The notes: generated by a model not told the origin, from the letters alone. 64,000 bases of DNA from Myxococcales bacterium (GCA_030652255.1 JAUSAZ010000149.1:37164-101163); one strand, 5' to 3'. Counted from the first letter of the stretch, positions 25,897 through 35,553 are shown. Made by a program: numbers and translations.

Positions 25897-28038
25897 GTGA
25901 GCGTCACGACCGCAGTCTTGCGCCTGACCGTGGAGGGCGGCAGCGCCGTCACGTCCGAGGTCCGCAAGGCGACGACCGACCTCAAGGCGGCGCAGAAGGA
26001 CATCGAGAAGGCCTCCGTCGAGGCCGTCGCGCGCATCGAGGCGGCCCAGAAGGCCGCGAGCGAGCGGGCTCGCGGGCGGCGCAAGCGCGATGCCGTCGAG
26101 ACCGTTCGCGACACCACCCAGACCGTCAACCAGCAGGGCGGCATCTACCGCCAGGGGGCGGCGACCGTCGTCCGGACGGAGCAGCTCGTCACCCGCGCGA
26201 AGCTCCGCGAGCTCGCGCGGCAGGGCGACGCCCAGAAGGCCTGGGTCGCGCTCTACGTCGACGCCCACAAGCGCGCCACCGCGGCCTTCGAGGCCGAGGT
26301 CGGCAAGCGCGGCTCCCTGTCGACCCGCGAGCAGCGGCAGATCGAGAGCGTGGCGCTCACCATGGTCGCCGCGCACGAGCGGTCCGAGCGTCGCCGCACG
26401 GCCGCGACCGAGCGGGAGGGCGAGCGTCGTCGTCGGGCCCGCGGCCGCGAGGCCGAGGCCTTCGTGCGCGGAGCCCCCGCCGCCGGGGGGCGCGCGGCGC
26501 TGGCGGGCGCCGAGGTTTTCGCGAACTACGGCGACGACCTGCGCGCGCGACGTCAGGCCCGCGAAGGCGTCGACCAGCGCGCCATGCAGATCGCCGCCGG
26601 CGACATCGGCGACGCCGACAGCGCAGGAGCCCTGGTCTCGGCGACGCGGCGCGTCTCGGGCGAGACGGGCCTCGACCCCCAGGGCGTCATCGACGCGATC
26701 GGGCAGGCGCAGGCCAACTTCTCCAACCTCGCGACCGCGGCCGATCGGGGCACCTACCTGAACGAGGTGCTCCCGATGCTCGGCCGCGCGGCCGTGGCCA
26801 CGGGCAGTTCGCTCACCGACATGGTGCAGGCCGCGGGCGAGTTCCAGCGGCAGATGGGCGTCACCAACGCGCAGCTCCCCACCGCGCTCGCCCAGGCCAT
26901 CCAGGGCGGCCGCCTCGGGTCGATCAGCTTCTCCGACCAGGCGCGGCACATGGGCGCCATCGGCGGCGGCGCGGCGCGCTTCCTGTCGAGCCGCCCCGAG
27001 GACTCCCTGCAGTCGCTCGCGACCACCAACGCGCTCTTCCAGATGGCCGGCCGCGCGGGCGGCGGCGGCGACGTGAGCGCTACGCGCGCCCAGGCCTTCA
27101 TCAGCAACTTCACCAGCGCGCGCGGGCAGAACGCCCTGCGCCGCACTCTCGGGCGCAACGTAATGGGCTCGGACGGCCAGATCATCACCCGGCCCGGGGA
27201 GAACCAGTCGCAGGCCTTCCGGCGCACCATCGAAGAGGCCTACGCGCGCACGGGCGGCAACTCCACGCGCTTCCTCGACGCCGTCGCGGGCTCCAACGTG
27301 CGCGGCCGGGCGCTGGGCGATCAGCTCCTGCGCGACATGCGCGGGCACGGCGGGCGCCTCTCCGACTTCGGCGGCATCGTTGACCAGTCCCTCCAGGCCA
27401 CGCCGGAGGCGACGATCACCCGGCCGTTCCAGAGCGTCAGTCGCACGCCGGCGAGCGAGCGCGCTCGCCACGAGGTTGGGCAGTTCTGGACCGAGAGCAG
27501 CGCGCGCACGAACTACGCGGGTGACACCGAGCGCCAGCGGCGGGAGTTCGCGCGGGACAACCCCTTCATCGCGCGGGTGATGGATGCGCTGCCGGGATCG
27601 GGTGCGGCGCGAGGACTCCAGGACACGACCAACCTTGCCTTCCAGACCGGCGAGTCGACCGGCGCATACGCCGGCTCGGCGCCATTGCCCGCGAACGCCA
27701 CCCGAGCGCAGCGGCAGGCCGCGGTTGCCCTCGACCTCGCGACGGGTCAGGTGCGGCAGAACCTCGGCTCGACCGCGGGGATGGCCGACCGCTCGTCGGT
27801 CCAGCCTGCGATCGAGCAGGCGGGCACGCGCGAGCTCGCGCGCCTCCAGCTCGGAGACCGCGCCCGGGCGTCGGGAGGCAACCCCGCGGCCATCTCCGAC
27901 GAGGCCATCGAGCGCTTCGCCCGCGCGAACGCCGCGGCGCTCCTGCAGGCGCTGCGCGGCGCGCAGTTCACCGTGACGCCCAACGCCGGAGCCGACGTGC
28001 ACGCTCGGACCACCAACGCAGGGAACGGGGGGCGCTGA
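25897..28038 (+). CDS. Tape measure protein
   Basis: 713 residues from a GTG. A long helical, Ala-rich chain: ATTDLKAAQKDIEKASVEAVARIEAAQKA near the start, a Gly-rich middle, and repeated ATGQVRQNLGS-type helices at the end. It sets tail length and leaves with DNA. At 713 residues it would specify a fairly short tail by the usual proportionality of about 1.5 angstrom per residue. It directly follows the frameshifted chaperone, the universal order. Confidence 0.85.
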   Translation: MSVTTAVLRLTVEGGSAVTSEVRKATTDLKAAQKDIEKASVEAVARIEAAQKAASERARGRRKRDAVETVRDTTQTVNQQGGIYRQGAATVVRTEQLVTRAKLRELARQGDAQKAWVALYVDAHKRATAAFEAEVGKRGSLSTREQRQIESVALTMVAAHERSERRRTAATEREGERRRRARGREAEAFVRGAPAAGGRAALAGAEVFANYGDDLRARRQAREGVDQRAMQIAAGDIGDADSAGALVSATRRVSGETGLDPQGVIDAIGQAQANFSNLATAADRGTYLNEVLPMLGRAAVATGSSLTDMVQAAGEFQRQMGVTNAQLPTALAQAIQGGRLGSISFSDQARHMGAIGGGAARFLSSRPEDSLQSLATTNALFQMAGRAGGGGDVSATRAQAFISNFTSARGQNALRRTLGRNVMGSDGQIITRPGENQSQAFRRTIEEAYARTGGNSTRFLDAVAGSNVRGRALGDQLLRDMRGHGGRLSDFGGIVDQSLQATPEATITRPFQSVSRTPASERARHEVGQFWTESSARTNYAGDTERQRREFARDNPFIARVMDALPGSGAARGLQDTTNLAFQTGESTGAYAGSAPLPANATRAQRQAAVALDLATGQVRQNLGSTAGMADRSSVQPAIEQAGTRELARLQLGDRARASGGNPAAISDEAIERFARANAAALLQALRGAQFTVTPNAGADVHARTTNAGNGGR

Positions 28039-28922
28039 TGGCCGTCGACGCGCTCAGGGAGCACCTCTCGCCCTTCGCCTTCGAGGGCGTGGAGTTCCCC
28101 GCCGCCGAGTCCTCCCTCACGGCCGGCCACGACTCCGCGAAGCACGCGGGCTACCGCCAGCGCGGTGCGGACGTCGAGACCACCGGCCCCCGCGCCAAGG
28201 TCATCAAGGTCAAGGTCCCGCTCTACAACGGCCTGCGATGGCCGCGGCCGCTCTTCCCGGACGTCTACGCGGAGCTCGTGCGCGCGCTCGACGGGCGGGG
28301 CGAGGGGCTGCTCACGCATCCGACCCGGGGGCTCCTGACGGTGCACGTCGACGAGTGGGTCGAGCAGCTCGACGGAAAGACCAAGGACGGCACGACCCTC
28401 GAGATCACCTTCACCGAGCAGCGGGGCGAGGCGTCGCTGCTCGACTTCAACGCGTCCGCCTCACCGGCCGACGTGGCGATCGCCGCAGCAGCGGAGGTCG
28501 AGGTCGAAGCCGCCACGCTCGGCCTCGCGGACCGCTTCCTCGGCTTCGTCGACGACGTGACGGCGGTGATGGACGAGCTCGCCTCGGCCGACGCGACGAT
28601 GACGCAGGCGATCGCCTCGGCCGACGCCCTCGTGCGCCGCTGCGAGGAGGACCTCGCGGACCCGGCGCTCGCGACCTCGTCGTGCTTCCCCCTCCGCGGC
28701 GCCCTCGGCGCCACCCAGGCCGCGGTCGCCGCGCGGGTCGCCGAGCGGTCGGGCGACCGCCCAGGCACCTTCCGCCTGCCGGTCGCCATGTCCATCGCGG
28801 AGGTCGCCGCGCACCCCGACGTCTACGGCGACGCCGCGCGCATGGGCGAGCTGCTCGCGGTCAACGAGCTCGACGACCCCGGCGAGATCCCCGCGGGCAC
28901 CACCCTCCTGGTCCCGGTCTAA
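28038..28922 (+). CDS. DNA circularisation/tail protein (Mu gpN-like) with LysM-like tail
   Basis: 294 residues. The N-terminal segment (LSPFAFEGVEFPAAESSLTAGHDSAKHAGYRQRG) fits the DNA_circ_N domain of Mu gp43/N. The C-terminus (MSIAEVAAHPDVYGDAARMGELLAVNELDDPGEIPAGTTLLVPV) is LysM-like. It joins the tape measure tip to the baseplate. One-base overlap with the tape gene. Confidence 0.75.
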   Translation: MAVDALREHLSPFAFEGVEFPAAESSLTAGHDSAKHAGYRQRGADVETTGPRAKVIKVKVPLYNGLRWPRPLFPDVYAELVRALDGRGEGLLTHPTRGLLTVHVDEWVEQLDGKTKDGTTLEITFTEQRGEASLLDFNASASPADVAIAAAAEVEVEAATLGLADRFLGFVDDVTAVMDELASADATMTQAIASADALVRRCEEDLADPALATSSCFPLRGALGATQAAVAARVAERSGDRPGTFRLPVAMSIAEVAAHPDVYGDAARMGELLAVNELDDPGEIPAGTTLLVPV

Positions 28923-28924
28923 CC

Positions 28925-30079
28925 ATGGCCGACACGCACGAGGTCTCCCTCACGATCGCGGGGCGCGAGCTCACCGCCTGGGATGAGGTGGTGCTCACCC
29001 ACGACCTGCTCACCGCCGGGAGCGCCCTCACGGTCACGCTCCTGCGCGGCCGGCAGACCCCCGCCATGGCGGCGCGCGCCCGCGGGGTAATCCAGGGCCT
29101 GGCGCCCATGGAGGTGCGGGTCGACGGCGCGTTGCAGTTTGTCGGCACGGTCGAGCACGTCAAGAGCGGTGGGGACCGCGGCGGGGCCAAGCTCATCGTC
29201 TCCGGGCGCGACCTCTCCGCGGCGATGCTCGTCTCGGACGTCGACCCGCGGCTCTCGCTGAAGGACGTCACCCTCGCCGAGGCCCTCACGCGCGCGGTGG
29301 CGCCGCTCGGCCTGCCGCTGGTCGTCGCCGCGTCGGCTTCGGAGGCCACCCGCATCGCCGCGGGCCGGGCGCACCCCCGCGCCACGCCGAAGACCTCGAC
29401 GCGCCGCGCCCACGTCGACCAGTGGAAGCCCCGCCCCGGCGAGAAGGTCTGGGCGTTCTGCGAGCACCTCGCCCGGCGGCACGGGTTCCTGCTCTACGTC
29501 GGGCCCACGGCGGCGGGGCAGGGGCTCATCCTCGACAAGCCCGCCTACGACGACGAGCCGCTCTACGACCTCACCCGCATCACCACCGACGGCGGCGAGA
29601 ACTACACGGGCAACCTCCTCGGGGGCTGGGACATCGTCAACGCGACGCAGGTCCCGACGGTGGCGACGGCCTACGGGCACACCTCGCTCCTGGCGAACGA
29701 GGACGCCCGGTGCGAGGCCGAGCAGCCCAACACGGCGCTGCTCAGCACCAAGATCCACCAGGGGTTCGCGCCGCGCCCGCGGTACATCCACGACCCCCGC
29801 GTCCACACGCTCGACCAGGCCCAGCAGCGGGCCCGGAGCGAGCTCGCTCGCGCGAACCAGCAGCTCTACCTCTACGAGGCCACGGTGCAGGGCTGGGGGC
29901 AGGCCCACGGGCTCTACGCGATCAACACCATGACGACCCTGCGCGACGACCTCGAAGGCATCCGCGGCCGTGCGCTCATCGCGAAGGTCGACATGAAGCG
30001 CTCGCGCGATGGCGGGCACACGACGCAGCTCGCGCTCTCGCCCCGCGGCGCCATCGTGCTTGCACCGGAGGATGCGTGA
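28925..30079 (+). CDS. Baseplate hub protein (Mu gp44/P-like)
   Basis: 384 residues. EVSLTIAGRELTAWDEVVLTHDLLTAGSALTVTL, DLSAAMLVSDVDPRLSLKDVTLAEALTRAVAPLGL and WAFCEHLARRHGFLLYVGP follow Mu gp44/T4 gp27-type hub proteins. It forms the trimeric centre of the baseplate. The next gene's GTG overlaps its stop. Confidence 0.8.
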   Translation: MADTHEVSLTIAGRELTAWDEVVLTHDLLTAGSALTVTLLRGRQTPAMAARARGVIQGLAPMEVRVDGALQFVGTVEHVKSGGDRGGAKLIVSGRDLSAAMLVSDVDPRLSLKDVTLAEALTRAVAPLGLPLVVAASASEATRIAAGRAHPRATPKTSTRRAHVDQWKPRPGEKVWAFCEHLARRHGFLLYVGPTAAGQGLILDKPAYDDEPLYDLTRITTDGGENYTGNLLGGWDIVNATQVPTVATAYGHTSLLANEDARCEAEQPNTALLSTKIHQGFAPRPRYIHDPRVHTLDQAQQRARSELARANQQLYLYEATVQGWGQAHGLYAINTMTTLRDDLEGIRGRALIAKVDMKRSRDGGHTTQLALSPRGAIVLAPEDA

Positions 30080-30648
30080 GCTTCCACCAGAAGGTCGTGC
30101 GCGCGGCCTACGGCGCCGTGTCCAAGCTCCTCGAGCTGCAGCTCCGCGGCGTGGGCGACGAGGCCGACGACGACGAGGCGGCGCCCACCGACCGCGCGGC
30201 GCTGCTCCAGCCGATGGGCGTGGCGGTGCTGCCGATCGTCGCGCGGACGCTGCGGGCGGACGTGGAGCAGGACGGCGGCGAGCCCTACGTCAAGCGCCTC
30301 TGGGACAAGGCCAGGACGCCCACGGACCTGGAGTCGGGCGAGACCCGGCTCTACGCCGTCGGCGCCATCGCGACGGCGCTGCGGCTGCTCACGGGCGCCG
30401 CGGTGCTCGAAGCTCCGTCGATCAAGCTGGGCGCCGCGGCGACGAAGAAGGTCAACCGCGAGGGGGACCCGGTGGACTGCGGGACGCTGACCTTCGCGTT
30501 CACGCCCGGCATGGCGGCGGCGCTCTCCATCACCTACACGCCCCCGGCGGGCGGCGGTGCACCCACCGTGCTCGCTGCTGGTTCGGGGGACATCTCGCTC
30601 ATCGGGCGCACCGGGGCGGGCTCCAGCAAGGTGCTGGCGGAGGACTGA
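30076..30648 (+). CDS. Baseplate spike protein (Mu gp45-like)
   Basis: 190 residues from a GTG overlapping the hub stop. DEAAPTDRAALLQPMGVAVLPI, GETRLYAVG and IKLGAAATKKVNREGDPVDCGTLTF are the OB-fold/beta-helix order of gp45-like spikes, which pierce the outer membrane. Terminal GDISLIGRTGAGSSKVLAED is the short beta-helix end. Confidence 0.75.
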   Translation: MSFHQKVVRAAYGAVSKLLELQLRGVGDEADDDEAAPTDRAALLQPMGVAVLPIVARTLRADVEQDGGEPYVKRLWDKARTPTDLESGETRLYAVGAIATALRLLTGAAVLEAPSIKLGAAATKKVNREGDPVDCGTLTFAFTPGMAAALSITYTPPAGGGAPTVLAAGSGDISLIGRTGAGSSKVLAED

Positions 30649-31010
30649 TGGCCATCGCCCGCTACATCAACCCGGTCACCGGGGACGTCTCCCTCGACGG
30701 CCGCACCTGGCGCGCGGCGCTCACCCCTGAGCTCGCCATCGTCGTGAGCGTCCTGCGCACGCCGCTCGGATCGGCCGGGCGCGACCGCACCTACGGCATC
30801 GAGGAGGTCGACAACGAACTGCCCAACGCCGTCGCCCGCCACCAGCAGGCCGTGGCGACGGCGCTCAAGCGCTGGACCGCGCGCGGCACCCTCCGCGACC
30901 TCGTCGTCACCGCCGTGCCCGAGGCCCGCCCGATGGGCACGGTGCTGCGCAGCACCATCACCTTCCGCGGCCGGGACGGCCGTTTGCAGTCCATCGAGGT
31001 CGAGCGGTAG
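30648..31010 (+). CDS. Baseplate wedge protein (Mu gp46/gp25-like)
   Basis: 120 residues. ALTPELAIVVSVLRTPLGSAGRDRTYGIE and ALKRWTARGTLRDLVVTAVP fit phage GP46-family wedge proteins. Its stop at 31008-31010 is immediately adjacent to the 3' end of an opposite-strand gene. Confidence 0.75.
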   Translation: MAIARYINPVTGDVSLDGRTWRAALTPELAIVVSVLRTPLGSAGRDRTYGIEEVDNELPNAVARHQQAVATALKRWTARGTLRDLVVTAVPEARPMGTVLRSTITFRGRDGRLQSIEVER

Positions 31011-31817
31011 CTACAGCGCGTTGCGCTCTTCGCACCGGCCGCGAGGGTCGCCGGCGTCGTCCCGCCACTCCTCACAGGCGTCCTCATCGACGGTGCATTG
31101 TTGCTGGCTGCCTCGCGTCGGGAAGCACCACAGCGTGAGCGTGAGGCGACACGGGTAGATCGTCCGCGCGTTCGTACCGAGGTCCGGGTTGAGCCGATCG
31201 TAGAGTTCCACGAGACCCCGCTCTCGCTCGCGGCAGTCTGCCGCCCGGCGGAAGCAAAGCGCTCCGGGCAGGCCGGCGCGGCCGTCGTGCAGGCACCACA
31301 CGGCATCCGGTTCCGTGCGGGCGTTCGCCGGGGTCACTACGTACCGGCGTTGCCATTCGATGCTCGGGGGGATTCGTACGCCGGGCGAGGGCCAGCGCTG
31401 CGTGATCGCGTCGCCATCGTCCTCTGGCGTGCATTGGACGAACTCCACTGGAGAGCGCAGCGCCATCTCAAGCGCCGCCGGGGCGTCGGACATCGTGCCG
31501 ATACGGGTGAGGTTCCGGCGGGTACAGGGCACGCCGCGCAGGTTCAGGTAGATGCCGGTGATCACAGCATCGCCACCGCGAAAGCGGCTCGCGACGTAGG
31601 CGTTGAACAACCGCTGCCAGTCGGGCTCAGGCGCTGGCGCCGGTGGTGTCGACGGCGCCAGCGCCGGTTCGATCGACGGGACGGGTGGCGCCGCCGCAGC
31701 AGTTCGCGGGGTCGGCGCAGGAGGGCTCTGCCTCGGAGAAGTGACGAGCGCCCCGACGATCAGCGCCAGCGCCACCGCGCAGCCGCCCAAGAACCACTGC
31801 AACGCTGACAGCCGCAC
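31011..31817 (-). CDS. Membrane-anchored Cys-rich protein, reverse-oriented insert (moron)
   Basis: 268 residues from a GTG. Residues 8-27 (WFLGGCAVALALIVGALVTS) form one membrane or uncleaved signal segment; a Pro/Ala/Ser linker follows, then a Cys-containing domain (GVPCTRRNLTRIGTMSD, CLHDGRAGLPGALCFRRAADCRERERG, LWCFPTRGSQQQCTVDEDAC). It lies on the strand opposite to the whole late operon and in the middle of the baseplate genes. Such inserts usually act in the lysogen, for instance on the cell surface. Function not recognised. Confidence 0.65.
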   Translation of the reverse strand: MRLSALQWFLGGCAVALALIVGALVTSPRQSPPAPTPRTAAAAPPVPSIEPALAPSTPPAPAPEPDWQRLFNAYVASRFRGGDAVITGIYLNLRGVPCTRRNLTRIGTMSDAPAALEMALRSPVEFVQCTPEDDGDAITQRWPSPGVRIPPSIEWQRRYVVTPANARTEPDAVWCLHDGRAGLPGALCFRRAADCRERERGLVELYDRLNPDLGTNARTIYPCRLTLTLWCFPTRGSQQQCTVDEDACEEWRDDAGDPRGRCEERNAL

Positions 31818-31889
31818 GCCCCCTCCGTCCCGCCGGACCGTCCCGGCCCGCTGACGCTACCCCGGCCCCTCCGCCGAGAGCCACCGCCC

Positions 31890-33437
31890 ATGCCCTTCAC
31901 GCCCCGCGTAGCCGCCACCATCCGAGACGCCCTGCTCGCGGACCTGCGCGCGCGCTACCTCGCGCTCACCCCGCCGCAGGACATCGCCATCGAGGAGGGC
32001 ACGCCCGCGTACAACGACGCCGACGCGCTCTCGAAGGCCCTGGAGCCCACGGAGTACCTCGCCGGGCAGGCCGCCGCCCGCGTGCTGCTCCGCGGCCAGT
32101 TCGGCACCGAGCTCGACCAGACGGCGCACGACGACGGCACGTCGCGCGACCAGGCCACCAAGGCGCGGCTCTCGGTCCCGGTGACGGGGCCCAGCATCAA
32201 CGGCACGACGGCCCTCAACGGTGCCACGCTCTCCGAGCCCGGCGGCCTGCGCTTCGTGCCCATCGACCCGGATACGGGGGCGGCGCTCACGTCCATCACG
32301 GTCGACGGATCGGCCCAGGCGACGCTCACGGTCGAGTGCACGACGGCGGGCGTCGAGGGCAACCTCGCGACGCCGGCGACGCTCACCTGGTCGACGGCGC
32401 CGACGGGCTACGCGGCCACGGCAGCAACGAGCGCCATTGCCCGCGCGGGCACTGCGGCCGAGTCCGACGTCCAACTCCAGACGCGGCTCGTCGAGCGCCG
32501 ACGCGCCCGGCCCGGGAGCGGCAACCCCGCCGACATCCGGCAGCAGCTCCTCGACTTTGCGGGCGTCGACGAGGTGTTCGTGCATCCGTGTATGGGCCCC
32601 GACGGCATCTTCGCCCTCGGGTGCTTCACCGCCGTGGTGCTCGGCGCGCCGGCCGGGGACTCGACGGCGCCCGGGATCTTCTATGACGCGCCCACGGGCT
32701 CGCCGCGCACTCAGGCGCTGATGAAGCGCTACCTGCTCGGCGAGGTCGACGCCGACGGCGCGGAGATCCCCGAGGCCCTGCGGGAGGGGTTCCTTCCCGG
32801 ACCCATCCACCCGGACAACATCACCATCGTGACGCCGGGGGCGACGGGCGCCGATGTCGTTGTCACGGTCACGACCTCCGTCGACTACCCGCCGAGCTTC
32901 GTCGGGAGCTACGTCGTGGCGGTCTCGCCCGCGCCGACGACCACCACGTTCTCGACGACGGCCGGGATCACCGTGTCGCCGGACGTCGGCGCGCTGGTGC
33001 CCGATGACCTCGTCGCGATCAACGTCAGCACCGTAGCGAAGCGTGGCGGCTTCGCGCTGGGGAAGATCCTGACGGCGGCTGGTACCAGCGTGGTGCTGGC
33101 CGAGGCGCTCCCCGCCGCGCCCGTCGCCGGGACCACGGTCTACCCGACCACCGCGGCGTGGCAGGCGATCCGGGAGGCGGTGTTCGCGGCGGTCGACAAC
33201 CTGGGCTCGGGCACGCCGACCATCAGCGCCGACACCAACCCCGGCAACCGCCTGGGTCGGTTCCCGACGGAGTCATGGGGACGACCCGCAACCCTTCGCG
33301 CCTCGCAGCTCATCGCGGCGATCATGGCCATCCCGGGCGTGACGGACGTGACCGTGACCATCAACGGCACCTCGTCGGCAGTCAGCTCATCGAAGAACGT
33401 GACCCAGCTCGCGACCCTGACGATCGTTCCAGGATAG
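31890..33437 (+). CDS. Baseplate J-like protein (Mu gp47-like)
   Basis: 515 residues. IAIEEGTPAYNDADALSKALEPTEYLAGQAAARVLL and the C-terminal AIMAIPGVTDVTVTINGTSSAVSSSKNVTQLATLTI are the ends of baseplate_J proteins; an Ig-like/beta insert lies in the middle. The protein forms the baseplate wedges that transmit contraction. It is flanked by two opposite-strand genes, unlike in Mu. Confidence 0.8.
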   Translation: MPFTPRVAATIRDALLADLRARYLALTPPQDIAIEEGTPAYNDADALSKALEPTEYLAGQAAARVLLRGQFGTELDQTAHDDGTSRDQATKARLSVPVTGPSINGTTALNGATLSEPGGLRFVPIDPDTGAALTSITVDGSAQATLTVECTTAGVEGNLATPATLTWSTAPTGYAATAATSAIARAGTAAESDVQLQTRLVERRRARPGSGNPADIRQQLLDFAGVDEVFVHPCMGPDGIFALGCFTAVVLGAPAGDSTAPGIFYDAPTGSPRTQALMKRYLLGEVDADGAEIPEALREGFLPGPIHPDNITIVTPGATGADVVVTVTTSVDYPPSFVGSYVVAVSPAPTTTTFSTTAGITVSPDVGALVPDDLVAINVSTVAKRGGFALGKILTAAGTSVVLAEALPAAPVAGTTVYPTTAAWQAIREAVFAAVDNLGSGTPTISADTNPGNRLGRFPTESWGRPATLRASQLIAAIMAIPGVTDVTVTINGTSSAVSSSKNVTQLATLTIVPG

Positions 33438-33983
33438 TCAGAATCGGCAGACGCCGCCGACGCACGATTGTCGCGCCGCACACCGGGTGCCGCACGCGCC
33501 GCAGTTGGTGACGTCGCGACTCAGGTCGACCTCGCAGCCGTTCCCGACGCCCACGATACGGTCGCAGTTCCCCCAGGGTGCCGCGCACATACCCACGTCG
33601 CACACGCCGTCATGGCACTGAGGGGTTGCGTTCTGCACCTCGCACGCTCGCCCCAGCGCGCCGCAGTTCATCACGTCCGTCTGGAGGTCGATGCACCGCC
33701 CCGCGTCGGCGTTGCAGGCGACGTCGGCGGGCACGTCCGCCGCGACGTCGGACGGCGCATCGCTCCCGGTGTCCGCGAACGGCCAGTCCTTCACCACCGC
33801 GTCGACGCCCTGGTCCCCGGGCACGTCGACCGGCGCCGGCCGGTCCTCGGTGACGTCGAGCGCGAGCACGTCGTGGCCGAGGTCGACCGGGGCGCCGGTG
33901 TCGGCGGGGCCCGCGTCGGCCGGCGGGGCGGGGTCGGAGCTGCAGGCGGCGAGGGCGAGGCAGAGCGGTAGCAGGAAGCGCAT
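33438..33983 (-). CDS. Lipoprotein with Cys-rich repeats, reverse-oriented insert (moron)
   Basis: 181 residues. MRFLLPLCLALAAC is a signal peptide ending in a lipobox, so Cys14 should be lipidated. An Asp/Pro/Ala-rich spacer leads to three Cys-rich units (MNCGALGRACEVQNATPQCHDGVC, GNCDRIVGVGNGC, TNCGACGTRCAARQSCVGGVC), a repeat style common in Myxococcota surface lipoproteins. I chose the ATG at 33983 because the longer frame adds an unrelated basic N-terminus. It abuts gp47's stop and faces it. Probably expressed by the lysogen. Confidence 0.75.
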   Translation of the reverse strand: MRFLLPLCLALAACSSDPAPPADAGPADTGAPVDLGHDVLALDVTEDRPAPVDVPGDQGVDAVVKDWPFADTGSDAPSDVAADVPADVACNADAGRCIDLQTDVMNCGALGRACEVQNATPQCHDGVCDVGMCAAPWGNCDRIVGVGNGCEVDLSRDVTNCGACGTRCAARQSCVGGVCRF

Positions 33984-34035
33984 CCCCGGACGGTAGCTCA
34001 GCCGAGCACCGTCGCGAACAGCACGGAGAAAACCG

Positions 34036-34644
34036 ATGACCGACCAGGCCCTCCCGTCCGGCTCGACCTCGGCGGACAAGATCGCACGCCAGCTCGCCCG
34101 CCTGCGCGGCCCGGAGATCCAACCGCGGGACGGCTCCCTCATCGCCGAGGACCTGCGGGTGCAGGGCGGCGGGCTCGCCGAGGTCCGCGCCACCATCCGC
34201 CGCGCGCTGGCGCAGGCTCATCCGAGCACGGCGACGGACATGCTCCCCGAACTCGAGGAGGAGTACGGCCTTCCCAGCGGCGCCGCGCTCGTCACGGTCG
34301 ACCGCCAGACGCGCCTGCTCGCCAAGCACCGCGCGCGCGGCGACGGCTCCATCCCCGCCCTCGAGGTGACCGTCCGGACGCTGATCCCCGACGCGGTCCT
34401 CGTGCCGATCGCCGCGGCGGACGTCGCTGATACCGACCCGACGGCGGTGTTCAACCTGGTGATCCTCGTCCCGCTCGCCGCGATGGACGACGCCAACCTG
34501 CTCGCCGAGCTCGACGCGCTGCTCGGCCAGCAGGTGACCTCCTACGCCGCCTGGACCTACGGCGCCGGCGAGGGCCCCGACATCGACGACTTCCTCTGCG
34601 ACCGCACCGACTCCCTCGTTGGGATCGACCTCCTCGCCTCGTAG
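34036..34644 (+). CDS. Baseplate/tail protein, DUF2313 (Mu gp48-like)
   Basis: 202 residues. ARQLARLRGPEIQPRDGSLIAEDLRVQGGGLAEVRATIRRALAQAHPSTATDMLPELEEEYGL resembles gp48/YmfQ proteins that close the baseplate and hold the fibres. It is next after gp47 in gene order if the lipoprotein is ignored. Confidence 0.7.
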   Translation: MTDQALPSGSTSADKIARQLARLRGPEIQPRDGSLIAEDLRVQGGGLAEVRATIRRALAQAHPSTATDMLPELEEEYGLPSGAALVTVDRQTRLLAKHRARGDGSIPALEVTVRTLIPDAVLVPIAAADVADTDPTAVFNLVILVPLAAMDDANLLAELDALLGQQVTSYAAWTYGAGEGPDIDDFLCDRTDSLVGIDLLAS

Positions 34645-34679
34645 CCCCCCTCCCTCAGCCCCGCACGGAGCCCCCACCG

Positions 34680-35549
34680 ATGTCCGCAACCCACACCGCC
34701 GTCGCCGCGCTGCGGCAGGCCGTCGCGCCCGCGCTCCCGCAGGGCGACCCGGCCAACCTCGCGCTCGCCCGCGAGCTGCTCGACAACCGCGCGCTCCTCC
34801 AGAGCCTCGCCCGCGGCGCCCTCTTCGGCGAGGGGTCGGTCACGATCGGCGGCGACGCGACCACGCCCTCGCTCGCCACGCCCCTCATCGAGGCCGCGGT
34901 GGTGCGGGACCCGAACGTCGTGTGGCGCGTGGCGGGGCGGACCGCGGGCACGGTCACCCCGGGCGCGCTCACCGCATCGACGATCCACTACCTCTACCTG
35001 CGCGCGGACGCCGACGGCGTGTACAGCTACGTCGTCTCGACGACCGCGCCGACGGGGCTCTTCCGCATCACCGGCAACGAGCTGCAGCGCCTTGTGTGCG
35101 CCTTCGCGACGGGCCTGCTCGGCTTCCCGCTGCCCGCGGTCGTGGGTGAGCGGTCGGGGCGCTACATCGCGAGCTCGGGGCGCGCGGAGCTCGTCGCGCT
35201 CGCGCCTGGGGCCACCATCGGCGGTCCCGGCGGCGTCGGCCGCGCGACCACCTGGACGGCGGTCAGCCTCGCCACGCTGGTGCCGCCGTGGGCGACGACC
35301 GCATGGGTGATGGCGCGGGTGAAGCGCGCCGCGGCCGACGGCGGGGTCGAGCTCCGGGTGCGCCGATCGAGCGCCGACGGCGGGCACCTCTCGGCGGCCG
35401 TGGCCTACGCCCACGCTGGGATCGACTCGGGCGACGAGAAGCTGGTGCAGGTGCCGCTCCTCTCGGCCGCCTTCGAGTACCAGCTCACCGCAGCCCTGAC
35501 GGACGACCCGGCCTACGGCGCGACGTTCACCGTCGTGGGGTGGGAGTAG
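34680..35549 (+). CDS. Tail fibre-associated structural protein
   Basis: 289 residues. N-terminal helical part (AALRQAVAPALPQGDPANLALARELLDN), then beta-rich sequence (GTVTPGALTASTIHYLYLRADADGVYSYVVSTTAPTGL) and a jelly-roll-like C-terminus (AVAYAHAGIDSGDEKLVQVPL). It follows the gp48-like gene, where fibre genes begin. Not assigned to a family. Confidence 0.55.
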   Translation: MSATHTAVAALRQAVAPALPQGDPANLALARELLDNRALLQSLARGALFGEGSVTIGGDATTPSLATPLIEAAVVRDPNVVWRVAGRTAGTVTPGALTASTIHYLYLRADADGVYSYVVSTTAPTGLFRITGNELQRLVCAFATGLLGFPLPAVVGERSGRYIASSGRAELVALAPGATIGGPGGVGRATTWTAVSLATLVPPWATTAWVMARVKRAAADGGVELRVRRSSADGGHLSAAVAYAHAGIDSGDEKLVQVPLLSAAFEYQLTAALTDDPAYGATFTVVGWE

Positions 35550-35553
35550 TTCG

